The position numbers and the translations under genes are program-made. From Polaribacter sp. L3A8 (lineage in GTDB: Bacteria > Bacteroidota > Bacteroidia > Flavobacteriales > Flavobacteriaceae): DNA of 64,000 bases. The stretch is taken from NCBI RefSeq assembly GCF_009796785.1, contig NZ_CP047026.1, positions 558,001-622,000 on the forward strand, in the 5' to 3' direction. Below the pieces are notes generated by a model, which was given only the letters and a program-made list of their open reading frames with translations, made no database searches and was not told the origin of the DNA. Of the stretch, positions 1 to 8,417 are shown piece after piece (the first letter of the stretch is position 1; each line of letters begins with the position of its first letter).

Positions 1-900
1 CATCCTAAAAGAAAAGACTTTTATGAAAACGCAGCTATTAAATTAAACTTACCTGCTCCTATTTTTGGTTCATCAAAAGAAACCTATTATAAAATAGTTA
101 ACAATTCTAAATCGAAATCATTACTTAATTTTAAGTATCAGTTTTCAAATCCTGAATGGATTTACACAAAAGAACATTTACCAGAAATATCTATTGTTGG
201 TGCTGGTCCTGGTAATAAAAATCTATTAACATTAAAAGCTTTTAATGCTATTGAAAATGCTGAAATTATTTTACACGATAATTTAATTTCTGATGAAATA
301 TTAGATATCAACACACAAGCCAAACGGATTTATGTGGGGCGTAAATTTGGCGATAAAGAAGATCAAGAAACACGCCAGAACAATATTAATAGATTGATGA
401 AAATGCATTGTAAACAAGGAGATAAAGTTGTTCGCATAAAATCTGGTGATCCATATATTTATGGTAGAGCTGCAGAAGAAGTTCGGTTTTTAAAGCAACA
501 TCAACTTCCGTTTACTGTTGTTCCGGGAATTTCAGCCGCTTTAGCTGCTGCAAGTTCTGCTAATATCCCTATTACTGAGAGAAGACAATCTAATGCTATT
601 TTAATATGTACTGCCCATACCGCAGATTATTCTACTGCACAACTAAAAGGAATTGCAGAAATGTTAAATGCCGGTAATACATTGGCACTTTATATGGGCT
701 TAAAAAGTTTAGATAAAATAATTCCTAAACTAATAGAAGTTTGTAAAAACCCAAAAATCCCCATCAATGCAATCTCTAATGTTTCTAGAGAAAACGAAGT
801 TTTACTTTCCTCTACATTAGATAAAATAGAAGAAGATATAAAAAAACAAACGCTACAGATGCCTGTAGTATTTTTAATAGGTGTAACACCGATCAACTAA
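1..900 (+). CDS. cobA: Uroporphyrinogen-III C-methyltransferase (SUMT), 5'-partial, with an SDR-like N-terminal tail
   Basis: The frame is open from the first base, so the start lies left of the window; the internal ATG at 334 is not the true start. From about residue 61 the protein is a class III SAM methyltransferase: IVGAGPGNKNLLTLKA opens the domain, followed by VRIKSGDPYIYGRAAEE and VVPGISAALAAAS. This is the SUMT pattern; the enzyme makes precorrin-2 from uroporphyrinogen III and feeds cobalamin and siroheme. The preceding ~60 residues (HPKRKDFYENAA, later KYQFSNPEW) do not belong to the methyltransferase and resemble the C-terminal end of YeeZ-like extended short-chain dehydrogenases, so the full protein may be a fusion (inference). 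It ends 4 bp before cbiX and belongs to the same operon. Confidence 0.9.
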   Translation, partial: HPKRKDFYENAAIKLNLPAPIFGSSKETYYKIVNNSKSKSLLNFKYQFSNPEWIYTKEHLPEISIVGAGPGNKNLLTLKAFNAIENAEIILHDNLISDEILDINTQAKRIYVGRKFGDKEDQETRQNNINRLMKMHCKQGDKVVRIKSGDPYIYGRAAEEVRFLKQHQLPFTVVPGISAALAAASSANIPITERRQSNAILICTAHTADYSTAQLKGIAEMLNAGNTLALYMGLKSLDKIIPKLIEVCKNPKIPINAISNVSRENEVLLSSTLDKIEEDIKKQTLQMPVVFLIGVTPIN

Positions 901-904
901 AAGA

Positions 905-1837
905 ATGAAAAAAGGAATTTTACTTTGCGGACATGGTAGTAGAACCAAAACAGGAACTACCGCTTTTAAAGAATTGGTTGCAGCGCTACAAGCACGTTAT
1001 ACAGACTATGAAGTAGATTACGGCTTCTTAGAATTTAACCATCCTGTTTATGAAGCTTCTATTGAACGCATGTATCAAAAAGGTATTCGTGAAATTTATG
1101 CATTGCCAATTATCCTTTTTGCAGGTTCACATGCTAAGAATGATATTCCGTATGAAATGAATACCATTCAAAGCTACTATAGTGATTTAACCATAAAAAT
1201 GGGAAAACATTTAGGTGTGAATTCATTTTTATTAGAATTAGCTCAAAAAAGAGTTTTAGAAGAAGAAAGCAAACATTCTGTAATGGACAGAAAAGACGTT
1301 TGTTTAATGGTAGTTGGTAGAGGCACAACCGATACCGATGCCAATTCTGATGTTCACAAACTAGCTTGTATGCTGGGTGAAGGAATGGGGTTTGGGTTTA
1401 CAACCGTTGCCTACAGTGGTACTGCTTACCCAAGCGTTACCAAAAGTTTAGAACTCACTAGTAAAATGGAATTTAAACGTACTATTGCCATTCCTTTTTT
1501 CTTTTTCACAGGAATTCTTTTAGAACGTATTTATAAGCAAATAAGAGATTTTAGCGAAACCTCTCCTTTAGAACACGTTTACACACAAGCTTTTGGTAGT
1601 GACGAGTTAATTTTAAAAGCCTTTGATGAGCGTTTAGAAGAAGCTATTAACGGAACAGCAAACATGAATTGCCAAATGTGTAAATACCGTAAACAAATTG
1701 TAGGCCTAGAATCTGAAATAGGAAAAGAACAAATGGGACATCATTTAGGTGTAAAAGGAGTTCTGTTTGAAGAAGATGAAAAAGTGGGACAAAAAAACAG
1801 TCTATTTACTAAAATTAAAAAAGGTTTAGGAATATGA
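905..1837 (+). CDS. cbiX: Sirohydrochlorin cobaltochelatase, CbiX family
   Basis: CbiX enzymes insert Co2+ into sirohydrochlorin without ATP, the committing step of early cobalt insertion. The N-terminal half has the metal-binding motif GHGSR (residues 9-13, His10) and a second conserved His in GSHAKNDIP (His76). The second half repeats the fold but has GRGTTD where GHG would be expected, so only the first half keeps the catalytic His pair, as usual in two-domain CbiX. A C-terminal tail carries a CxxC motif (C256, C259) of unknown role that could bind metal or a cluster. At 310 aa it is a long-form CbiX. Its stop overlaps the cobI start (ATGA). A ferrochelatase role in siroheme synthesis cannot be excluded, but the operon context favours cobalt. 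Confidence 0.88.
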   Translation: MKKGILLCGHGSRTKTGTTAFKELVAALQARYTDYEVDYGFLEFNHPVYEASIERMYQKGIREIYALPIILFAGSHAKNDIPYEMNTIQSYYSDLTIKMGKHLGVNSFLLELAQKRVLEEESKHSVMDRKDVCLMVVGRGTTDTDANSDVHKLACMLGEGMGFGFTTVAYSGTAYPSVTKSLELTSKMEFKRTIAIPFFFFTGILLERIYKQIRDFSETSPLEHVYTQAFGSDELILKAFDERLEEAINGTANMNCQMCKYRKQIVGLESEIGKEQMGHHLGVKGVLFEEDEKVGQKNSLFTKIKKGLGI

Positions 1838-2544
1838 TGGTAGGAAAAATACAAGGCGTTTCCTTAGGACCTGGTGATCCTGATTTGATTACCCTAAAAG
1901 GTTTAAAAGCATTACAGCAAGCTGATAAAATATACTATCCAGGCTCTTTGTTTAAAGGCGGAAGAAAGGCTAGCTATTCTTTATCAATCTTAGACCATTA
2001 TAAGTTAGATTCAGAAAAATTAGTCGGTTTTTATCTAAAGATGGATTTAGGAAGAAACCATGTGAACGAGACTTACGAAACTGCTTTTCAGCAAATACTT
2101 GCGGATTATAACAAAGGTTTATCCGTAGTAATAGTTAGTGAAGGAGACCTTAGTACGTTTAGCTCTTTTTCTTATCTATTAGAAAAAATTAATACACACG
2201 AATTAACGATAGACTTAATTCCTGGTATAACATCTTACTTACATTTAGCATCAGAAAGTAAAACACCTTTGTGTTTACAAAATGAAAAAGTAACCATTAT
2301 TCCACGCATACAAACTAAAGAAGAATTACAAGAAGCTATTGCTAATTTTGATACCGTAGTATTGATGAAAATCATATCCGTTATCGATATTATTAGTGCT
2401 GTAATTGATCAAAAAAAACACAGTATTACCTATGCCGAACGCTTAGGAACAGACCAACAATTTATTACAAACAGTTGGCAAACCGCAAACCAAAGAGAAA
2501 CCCCTTATTTTTCTCTTATGATTATTAAAAAAATAAAAAAATGA
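1834..2544 (+). CDS. cobI: Precorrin-2 C20-methyltransferase
   Basis: This is a class III SAM-dependent corrin methyltransferase that methylates C20 of (cobalt-)precorrin-2. GVSLGPGDPDLITLKGL (residues 8-24) is the family N-terminus, followed by QQADKIYYPGSLF, which is characteristic of CobI/CbiL rather than the other corrin methyltransferases, and by SEGDLSTFSSFSYL and PGITSYLHLAS. The length of 236 aa is normal. There are two adjacent ATGs (1834 and 1837); the first gives the ATGA overlap with cbiX, and the 3' end overlaps the next start, indicating translational coupling. Whether the physiological substrate carries cobalt depends on whether CbiX or CobN inserts the metal. Confidence 0.9.
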   Translation: MMVGKIQGVSLGPGDPDLITLKGLKALQQADKIYYPGSLFKGGRKASYSLSILDHYKLDSEKLVGFYLKMDLGRNHVNETYETAFQQILADYNKGLSVVIVSEGDLSTFSSFSYLLEKINTHELTIDLIPGITSYLHLASESKTPLCLQNEKVTIIPRIQTKEELQEAIANFDTVVLMKIISVIDIISAVIDQKKHSITYAERLGTDQQFITNSWQTANQRETPYFSLMIIKKIKK

Positions 2545-3917
2545 AAATAACCGTTGCAGGCTTAGGTCCTGGAGATATCAATTATATGTTACCCGTAGTT
2601 AAAAATGCTTTACAAAAAGCAGATGTTGTTATTGGGTACGACTATTATTTTCAATTTGGACAAACGCTTTTTAAAGAAGATGCTGAGCTAATTTCTATGC
2701 CCTTAGGTAAAGAAGAAGCAAGAGCACATAAAGCTGTAGAAAAGGCGCAAGAAGATAAATATGTAGTAGTTATTGGTTCTGGTGATGCAAGTATTTATGC
2801 GATGGCAGCCATCGTTTACGAAGTAGTATCCAAAGAAAACCAAAACGATATAGAATTAGAAACGCTACCTGGAGTTTCTGCTTTTTTAGCTGCAGGAAGT
2901 AAATTGGGAGCTCCTTTAGGTCATGATTTTTGTTGTATTTCATTGTCGGATTTAATGACACCTTGGAACAAAATCGAACAAAGAATTAAGGCCGCTGCCA
3001 TGGGCGATTTTGTTACTAGTTTATACAATCCTAAAAGTAAAAAAAGACATTGGCAGTTAGGGAAACTTCAAAAAATATTTTTAGAAGAACGTGCCCCTTC
3101 TACTCCAGTCGCTATCGTTAGACACGTAACGCGTCCAGAAGAAGAAATTAAAATCACCACTTTAGGAGAATTTAATCCTGAAGATGTAGATATGTTTTGT
3201 TTGGTGATGATTGGTAATTCACAAACCTATCAGTTTAAAAATTATTTAGTAACACCCAGAGGTTACCTTAACAGAAAACCACATACAGGTAAAGAAATTC
3301 AGCAAGAAAGTTTTAGAATTGTTACCGAACATATTAAAGAATTGCCTTTTTCTATTGCTAATAAATGGGCAATAACAAGAGTTATTCATACTACAGGAAT
3401 TTTAGAAGATTTCAACCATTATTCAGCTTCACCACAAGTCATTGAAAAATGGCATACGCATCTTAAAAATGGTGGAGAAATTGTTACCGATGTTACCATG
3501 GTACAAGCGGGAATTACAAAAGCATTTATAAAAGAATATGGTAATCAAGTACATTGTTTATTAAATGATGAAGATGCACAAGAGTTAGCCAAATCAGAAA
3601 ATATTACACGTTCTCAAGCAGGAATTAGAAAAGCTATTGAAAAGCATCCGAATGCTTTATATGTTGTTGGAAACGCTCCTACTGCTTTATTCGAAATTGT
3701 AGACCAAATAAGAGATAATGACAATTTTAAACCTGCAGGAGTTGTGGGTGTTCCTGTTGGTTTTGTAAATGTTTTAGAAGCTAAAGAGCAATTATCGCAA
3801 GCTAAAAACACGAACTGGGTAATTATAGAAGGCAATAGAGGTGGTAGTAATGTTGCTGCAGCAATAGTAAATGCTGCTTTTACATTACCTGAAGCTTTAA
3901 CTTATTTTAAATCTTAA
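2541..3917 (+). CDS. cobJ-cbiC: Fused precorrin-3B C17-methyltransferase and precorrin-8X methylmutase
   Basis: Two enzymes lie in one 458-aa chain. Residues 1 to about 245 are CobJ/CbiH (ring contraction and C17 methylation): VAGLGPGDINYMLP, VVIGSGDASIYAMAA, TLPGVSAFLAAGSKLGAPLGHDF split over residues 108-130, and SLYNPKSKKR. Residues ~250-458 are CbiC/CobH, which moves the C11 methyl group to C12 to give (hydrogeno)cobyrinate; ITRVIHTTG contains the catalytic His (His283), and VVGNAPTALFE and GVPVGFVNVLEAKE are family hallmarks. The two steps are several reactions apart in the pathway, so the fusion is not explained by simple substrate hand-over. No iron-sulfur domain like that of some ring-contraction enzymes is present, which suits the CbiH/CbiG route. 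Overlaps cobI by 4 bp. Confidence 0.9.
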   Translation: MKITVAGLGPGDINYMLPVVKNALQKADVVIGYDYYFQFGQTLFKEDAELISMPLGKEEARAHKAVEKAQEDKYVVVIGSGDASIYAMAAIVYEVVSKENQNDIELETLPGVSAFLAAGSKLGAPLGHDFCCISLSDLMTPWNKIEQRIKAAAMGDFVTSLYNPKSKKRHWQLGKLQKIFLEERAPSTPVAIVRHVTRPEEEIKITTLGEFNPEDVDMFCLVMIGNSQTYQFKNYLVTPRGYLNRKPHTGKEIQQESFRIVTEHIKELPFSIANKWAITRVIHTTGILEDFNHYSASPQVIEKWHTHLKNGGEIVTDVTMVQAGITKAFIKEYGNQVHCLLNDEDAQELAKSENITRSQAGIRKAIEKHPNALYVVGNAPTALFEIVDQIRDNDNFKPAGVVGVPVGFVNVLEAKEQLSQAKNTNWVIIEGNRGGSNVAAAIVNAAFTLPEALTYFKS

Positions 3918-3919
3918 AA

Positions 3920-4561
3920 ATGAACAAATTCACTCCAGAAAATATTGAAACCTTAGAGCAAATAATACTCGCTCGTAGAGATGTTAGAGGAAATCGTTTT
4001 ATAGATAAAGCGATTGCTAAAGCAGATTTAGATAAGATATTGTTTGCTGGAGTAAATGCACCTTCGGTGGGGTTTTCGCAACCTTGGGAATTTGTTATTA
4101 TTAAAGATTTAGAAATTAGAAATAAAGTTAAAGACAGTTTTTTTGAAGAAAACGAAATGGCTAAAACACTTTTCGAAGGAAAGAAAACAGATGCGTATAC
4201 CCAATTAAAACTAGAAGGTATTGTAGAATCTGCTTTAAATATAGCTGTTTTTTATAAACCAAGCCAACATCCCGTTTTAGGGCAAACTGCAATGAAAGAA
4301 GCCGGAGTTTATTCGGTGGTTTGTGCTATTCAGAATATGTGGTTAATGGCACGCGCATTGGATATTGGATTGGGTTGGGTAAGTATTCTAAATCCTGATA
4401 CCATTAAAACGATACTAAATGCACCTGAAGACAGACAACTAATAGGCTATTTATGTTTAGGACACGTAGATGAGTTTTATGAAAACCCTGAATTAGAACG
4501 TTTACAATGGGAAAAACGAAAGAATATTAACGATGTGATAATTAAAGAATCGTATTCTTAA
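3920..4561 (+). CDS. bluB: 5,6-dimethylbenzimidazole synthase BluB
   Basis: BluB is an oxygen-dependent flavin-destructase that cannibalises reduced FMN to form dimethylbenzimidazole, the lower ligand of cobalamin. The nitroreductase-like fold shows ARRDVRGNRF (residues 18-27) and APSVGFSQPWEF (47-58), both diagnostic of BluB against ordinary nitroreductases; GLGWVSILNPD near the C-terminus is also typical. The length of 213 aa is normal. It starts 2 bp after the CobJ-CbiC stop and ends directly before cobL. Its presence implies that the organism makes true B12 with DMB and does so in the presence of oxygen, although other genes here belong to the oxygen-independent branch. Confidence 0.93.
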   Translation: MNKFTPENIETLEQIILARRDVRGNRFIDKAIAKADLDKILFAGVNAPSVGFSQPWEFVIIKDLEIRNKVKDSFFEENEMAKTLFEGKKTDAYTQLKLEGIVESALNIAVFYKPSQHPVLGQTAMKEAGVYSVVCAIQNMWLMARALDIGLGWVSILNPDTIKTILNAPEDRQLIGYLCLGHVDEFYENPELERLQWEKRKNINDVIIKESYS

Positions 4562-5761
4562 ATGGAGCAAAAAAATACACATATCGATTTTTATTTAATT
4601 GGAATTAGCAACCATGCTATTCCCCTATTAAGTAATGATGCTTTAGAATTAATGAAGGGTTCAATAGTTTTTTCTGGCGGAAAACGTCATTATCAATTAG
4701 TAAAATCGTTTTTACCTAAACACCATACTTGGATTGAAATTTCAGGTAAAATGGATGCTCTTATCAAACAATATAAAAACATGGATGCTTCTATTGTTGT
4801 TTTTGCTTCTGGAGACCCATTTTTCTATGGTTTTGGTAATACTTTACAACGATTAATTCCAAATGCGAAACTAAAAGCATATCCTTATTTCAGTAGTATT
4901 CAATTACTATGTCATAAAACACAAACCAACTATAATACCTTAAAATCGGTATCCATTCACGGTAGAGATTGGTCGGCTTTAGATGAAGCTTTAATTCAAC
5001 GTAACGAATTAGTAGGTGTCTTAACCGATAACAAAAAAACACCTGCCGAAATTGCCAAACGAATGCTTCAATACGGTTTTGATAATTATTCAATAACCAT
5101 AGGAGAAGCTTTAGATGGAAACGAAGAACATATTGAACAATTAGATTTAGTTACTTGTTCTCATAAAACACATAATAACCTCAACTGTGTATTACTAAAG
5201 CAAACAAAACATAAAGACAAACCATTTGGTATTCCAGATGATGCATTTATTCCTTTAACGAATAGGCCAAATATGATTACCAAAATGCCGATACGTCTAA
5301 GCACTCTTAATGCTTTACAATTACAAAATAAAAAAGTGCTTTGGGACATTGGTTCTTGTACAGGTTCGGTGGCTATTGAAGTAAAAAAACAGTATCCGCA
5401 TTTAAAAATTGTTGCCTTCGAAAAGCGAGAAGAATGTGGAGCAATAATTCAAAAAAATACAGAGAAATTCTCCACTCCGGGGATTGATATTGTTATTGAT
5501 GATTTTTTCAATATCAACTTAAAAGAATTTCCAATTCCTGATGTTGTTTTTATTGGCGGTCATGGCGGACGATTAAAAGAATTGATTAGGATTATTGATG
5601 CATTAAATCCATCAGTAAGAATCGTAACCAACGCAGTCAAAGAAAGCAGCACAGTAGTATTTGTTACAGAATTATCAAAATTAAATTACAAAATTCATAC
5701 AAGCTCAATTCAAGTAAATGAGCATAATAAGATTAGCATTCACACAGCAGAAAAAATATAA
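4562..5761 (+). CDS. cobL: Precorrin-6Y C5,15-methyltransferase, decarboxylating (CbiE-CbiT fusion)
   Basis: The 399-aa bifunctional enzyme methylates C5 and C15 and decarboxylates the C12 acetate. The N-terminal ~215 residues are CbiE, a class III methyltransferase with ASGDPFFYGFG (82-92). GIPDDAFIPL (223-232) opens the CbiT half, a Rossmann methyltransferase with WDIGSCTGSVAIEV (261-274) as SAM motif I. The usual motif is DIGAGTGS; here Cys replaces a Gly, which may be a lineage variant. Start and stop abut the neighbours with no spacer (stop TAA directly before ATG on the left, and followed immediately by the ATG of the next gene). Confidence 0.92.
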   Translation: MEQKNTHIDFYLIGISNHAIPLLSNDALELMKGSIVFSGGKRHYQLVKSFLPKHHTWIEISGKMDALIKQYKNMDASIVVFASGDPFFYGFGNTLQRLIPNAKLKAYPYFSSIQLLCHKTQTNYNTLKSVSIHGRDWSALDEALIQRNELVGVLTDNKKTPAEIAKRMLQYGFDNYSITIGEALDGNEEHIEQLDLVTCSHKTHNNLNCVLLKQTKHKDKPFGIPDDAFIPLTNRPNMITKMPIRLSTLNALQLQNKKVLWDIGSCTGSVAIEVKKQYPHLKIVAFEKREECGAIIQKNTEKFSTPGIDIVIDDFFNINLKEFPIPDVVFIGGHGGRLKELIRIIDALNPSVRIVTNAVKESSTVVFVTELSKLNYKIHTSSIQVNEHNKISIHTAEKI

Positions 5762-7603
5762 ATGAAAAAAATAGCCATTATTGCAGTTACTGAAAAAGGG
5801 TTAGATAAAGCACTTACTATTCAGCAAGAATTCCCAAAATCGTTGGTAATAACAACTTTGCAATCTAGTAACGGAAATGTATCAAGCATTACCTCTATTT
5901 CAGATTATTTAAAAGACAATTTCGCAAAGTTAGACGGTATTTGTTTTGTGAGTGCCTTAGGTATTTGCGTGCGTTTAATTGCTCCGTACATTCAAGATAA
6001 AAAAACAGACCCAGCAGTTATTTCTGTAGATGATTTAGGGTTGAATGTACAATCTGTATTAAGCGGACATAAAGGTGGAGCAAATGATTTTGCATCAAAA
6101 ATAGCAACTATTTTAGGAGGAAATGCAATAATTTCTACTTCTAGTGATGTACAAAATATTTGGGCTTTAGATACCCTTGGTAATCAATTTAATTGGCAAA
6201 CAGAAAGTTCTATTTCTATGACTAAAACAATGGCGTTGTTTGTAAATAACAAACCAACGGCGTTACTTTTAGATATTAAAGACAAAGGAACTAAACATTT
6301 AGAAGAAACAGCTCCTAGTTTTGTGACTGTTTTTTATAATGTAGCAGAAATTGATTTTACAAAATTTGAATTATTTATTGCAGTAAGTTACAAAGTATAC
6401 GAAGCTTTAATACCTAGTTTATTTTTAGTTCCTAAAGTACTTTCTGTAGGTTCTGGATGTTCAAAACAATTAGACTTCAAACTTTTTGAAGATACTTTTA
6501 AAACAAAATTAGCAGCTGAAGGATTGCGTTTTTCTGCAATTAAAAACTTTGGTTCTATTGATATTAAAGGAGAGCAACAAGCTTATTTAGATTTTAGTAA
6601 AGCTAATAATATACCATTCAGCACATTTACTTCAGATGAAATAAATACAATTACGATACCTAATCCAAGTGAAATGGTGTTATCTAAAATTGGTGTAGAC
6701 GGTGTTTCAGAATCTTGTGCGATGCTCCTTTCTAATAATGATGAATTACTTGTTGAAAAACAAAAAATACATTTAGAAACTAATGAAAAATTTACTTTTT
6801 CTGTTGCTTTAGATGTAAACGTAAGACGTAAAACTGCCGTTGCCATTATTGGTGCAGGTCCTGGTGATGAAGAGTTAATCACTATAAAAGGTAAAAAATA
6901 TTTGGAAAAAGCAGACTGCGTATTATATGCAGGAAGCTTAATTCCTGAAGAAATGACCAATTGGTGTAAACCTGGAGCAATTGTAAGAAATTCTGCAATG
7001 ATGACTTTAGAAGAGCAAATTGCTTTAATGCAAGAACACTACAAAAAAGGAAACGCAATTGTTCGTTTACAATGTGGAGACCCTTCTTTATATGGAGCAA
7101 TTCAAGAACAAATGACCATTTTTGATGAGTTAAAAATGGATTATTTTATTGTTCCTGGTATTTCTTCTTTTAGTGCAGCAGCAGCGGTATTAAAATCAGA
7201 ATTTACAATTCCTGAAATTGTGCAATCTATTGTATTAACTCGTGGAGAAGGAAAAACACCAATGCCATCAAAAGAAAGTATTTCTGCTTTTGCAGCAACT
7301 AATGCTACCATGTGTATCTTTTTAAGTGTAGGAATCGCTAAAAAAGTACAAGCACAATTATTAGAACATTATGATGCAAATACTCCTGTAGCTGTGATGT
7401 ACAGAATTAGCTGGAAAGATGAAGAAATTTATCAAGGGAAATTAGAAAATCTAGCAAAAATTGTAAAAGACAGTAAAAAAACAAGAACGGTATTAATTAT
7501 AGTTGGTCATGCAATTGGAGCTCGTAAAAACAGGTCTCAATTATACAGTCCTGATGTAAAACACATCTTTAGAACGAATAAGAAATTTGTAGTAACAGAG
7601 TAA
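5762..7603 (+). CDS. cbiG-cobM: Fused CbiG (cobalt-precorrin-5A hydrolase) and precorrin-4 C11-methyltransferase
   Basis: The 613-aa chain has three parts. Residues 1 to ~135 are the CbiG N-terminal domain (FVSALGICVRLIAPYIQDK, then VLSGHKGGANDFA). Residues ~225-345 are the CbiG/CobE C-terminal domain (VLSVGSGCSKQLDF, FGSIDIKGEQQAYLDF). Residues ~358-613 are CobM/CbiF, the C11 methyltransferase (AVAIIGAGPGDEELITIKG, RLQCGDPSLYGAIQEQM, FIVPGISSFSAAAAVL). CbiG opens the delta-lactone and releases acetaldehyde in the anaerobic pathway, so its presence argues for the oxygen-independent ring-contraction chemistry. In that pathway CbiF acts directly before CbiG, so this fusion joins consecutive steps. 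Order in the chain is CbiG first. Confidence 0.9.
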   Translation: MKKIAIIAVTEKGLDKALTIQQEFPKSLVITTLQSSNGNVSSITSISDYLKDNFAKLDGICFVSALGICVRLIAPYIQDKKTDPAVISVDDLGLNVQSVLSGHKGGANDFASKIATILGGNAIISTSSDVQNIWALDTLGNQFNWQTESSISMTKTMALFVNNKPTALLLDIKDKGTKHLEETAPSFVTVFYNVAEIDFTKFELFIAVSYKVYEALIPSLFLVPKVLSVGSGCSKQLDFKLFEDTFKTKLAAEGLRFSAIKNFGSIDIKGEQQAYLDFSKANNIPFSTFTSDEINTITIPNPSEMVLSKIGVDGVSESCAMLLSNNDELLVEKQKIHLETNEKFTFSVALDVNVRRKTAVAIIGAGPGDEELITIKGKKYLEKADCVLYAGSLIPEEMTNWCKPGAIVRNSAMMTLEEQIALMQEHYKKGNAIVRLQCGDPSLYGAIQEQMTIFDELKMDYFIVPGISSFSAAAAVLKSEFTIPEIVQSIVLTRGEGKTPMPSKESISAFAATNATMCIFLSVGIAKKVQAQLLEHYDANTPVAVMYRISWKDEEIYQGKLENLAKIVKDSKKTRTVLIIVGHAIGARKNRSQLYSPDVKHIFRTNKKFVVTE

Positions 7604-7628
7604 TTATTCATTATAAAAAAGCACAAAA

Positions 7629-8417
7629 ATGATATTGGTATTTGGAGGAACAACGGAAGGAAATAAAGTAGCAAATTTACTACAAGGAAAAGAGATGCCT
7701 TTTGTGTATTCAACAAAAACCAATATCCCTTTTGAAGAAAATAAGATAGCTAGTTATAGAAACGGAGCTTTAGATGAAAAAGAGCTAGAAGAATATTTAT
7801 TAAAAAATAAAATTCACACAATTATTAATGCTTCCCACCCTTTTGCTGAAATATTACATAATACCATTGCAGAAGTGGCAGAAGAATTACAAATACCAGT
7901 AATAAGATTTGGTCGAAAATTACTTTCAAAAACCATCCATCCATCAGTAATTTATGTCGATTCTTATGAGAATGCTTTAGAACAATTTGAAGAAAAATCA
8001 ACTTTATTAGCACTTACAGGAGTTCAATCCATAAAAAGACTAAAACCTTGGTGGAAAAACAATCTTTCCTATTTTAGAATACTCGACAGGTCTGAATCAT
8101 TAGCAATTGCAAGAGAAAGTAATTTTCCTGAAGAACAATTGATTTTAGGTTTACCATCGTCTAATTTAGAAAAGGAAATTGAAATTATACAACAGAAAAA
8201 AACAACTCTAATTTTAACTAAGGAAACTGGAAATAGTGGTTTTTTAAATACCAAAATTGAAGCTGCTTTAAAAACCGATTCGAAAATAATCATTATTACT
8301 CAACCCAAAACTCCTGCTTATTTTAAACAAGTATTTAACGAAACTGAATTACATCACTTGTTAATCAAAATCCAACCTTTGGAATTATTGACTAAAAATT
8401 CAGGTTTATGGGGTTAA
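7629..8417 (+). CDS. cobK: Precorrin-6A (cobalt-precorrin-6A) reductase
   Basis: This is an NAD(P)H-dependent reductase of the macrocycle. MILVFGGTTEGNKVANLL at the N-terminus is the CobK/CbiJ dinucleotide-binding signature, followed by the family block INASHPFAEILHNTIAE and RFGRKLL. A Thr/Glu-rich segment LILTKETGNSGF is also conserved in the family. The length of 262 aa is normal. A 25-bp spacer separates it from the CbiG-CobM gene, one of the larger gaps in this operon, and its last 10 bp overlap cbiD. Confidence 0.88.
   Translation: MILVFGGTTEGNKVANLLQGKEMPFVYSTKTNIPFEENKIASYRNGALDEKELEEYLLKNKIHTIINASHPFAEILHNTIAEVAEELQIPVIRFGRKLLSKTIHPSVIYVDSYENALEQFEEKSTLLALTGVQSIKRLKPWWKNNLSYFRILDRSESLAIARESNFPEEQLILGLPSSNLEKEIEIIQQKKTTLILTKETGNSGFLNTKIEAALKTDSKIIIITQPKTPAYFKQVFNETELHHLLIKIQPLELLTKNSGLWG

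Noticed and set aside
6583..6960. 125-aa minus-strand frame inside cbiG-cobM
   Set aside because: Shadow of the real gene on the opposite strand, no start context or domain.
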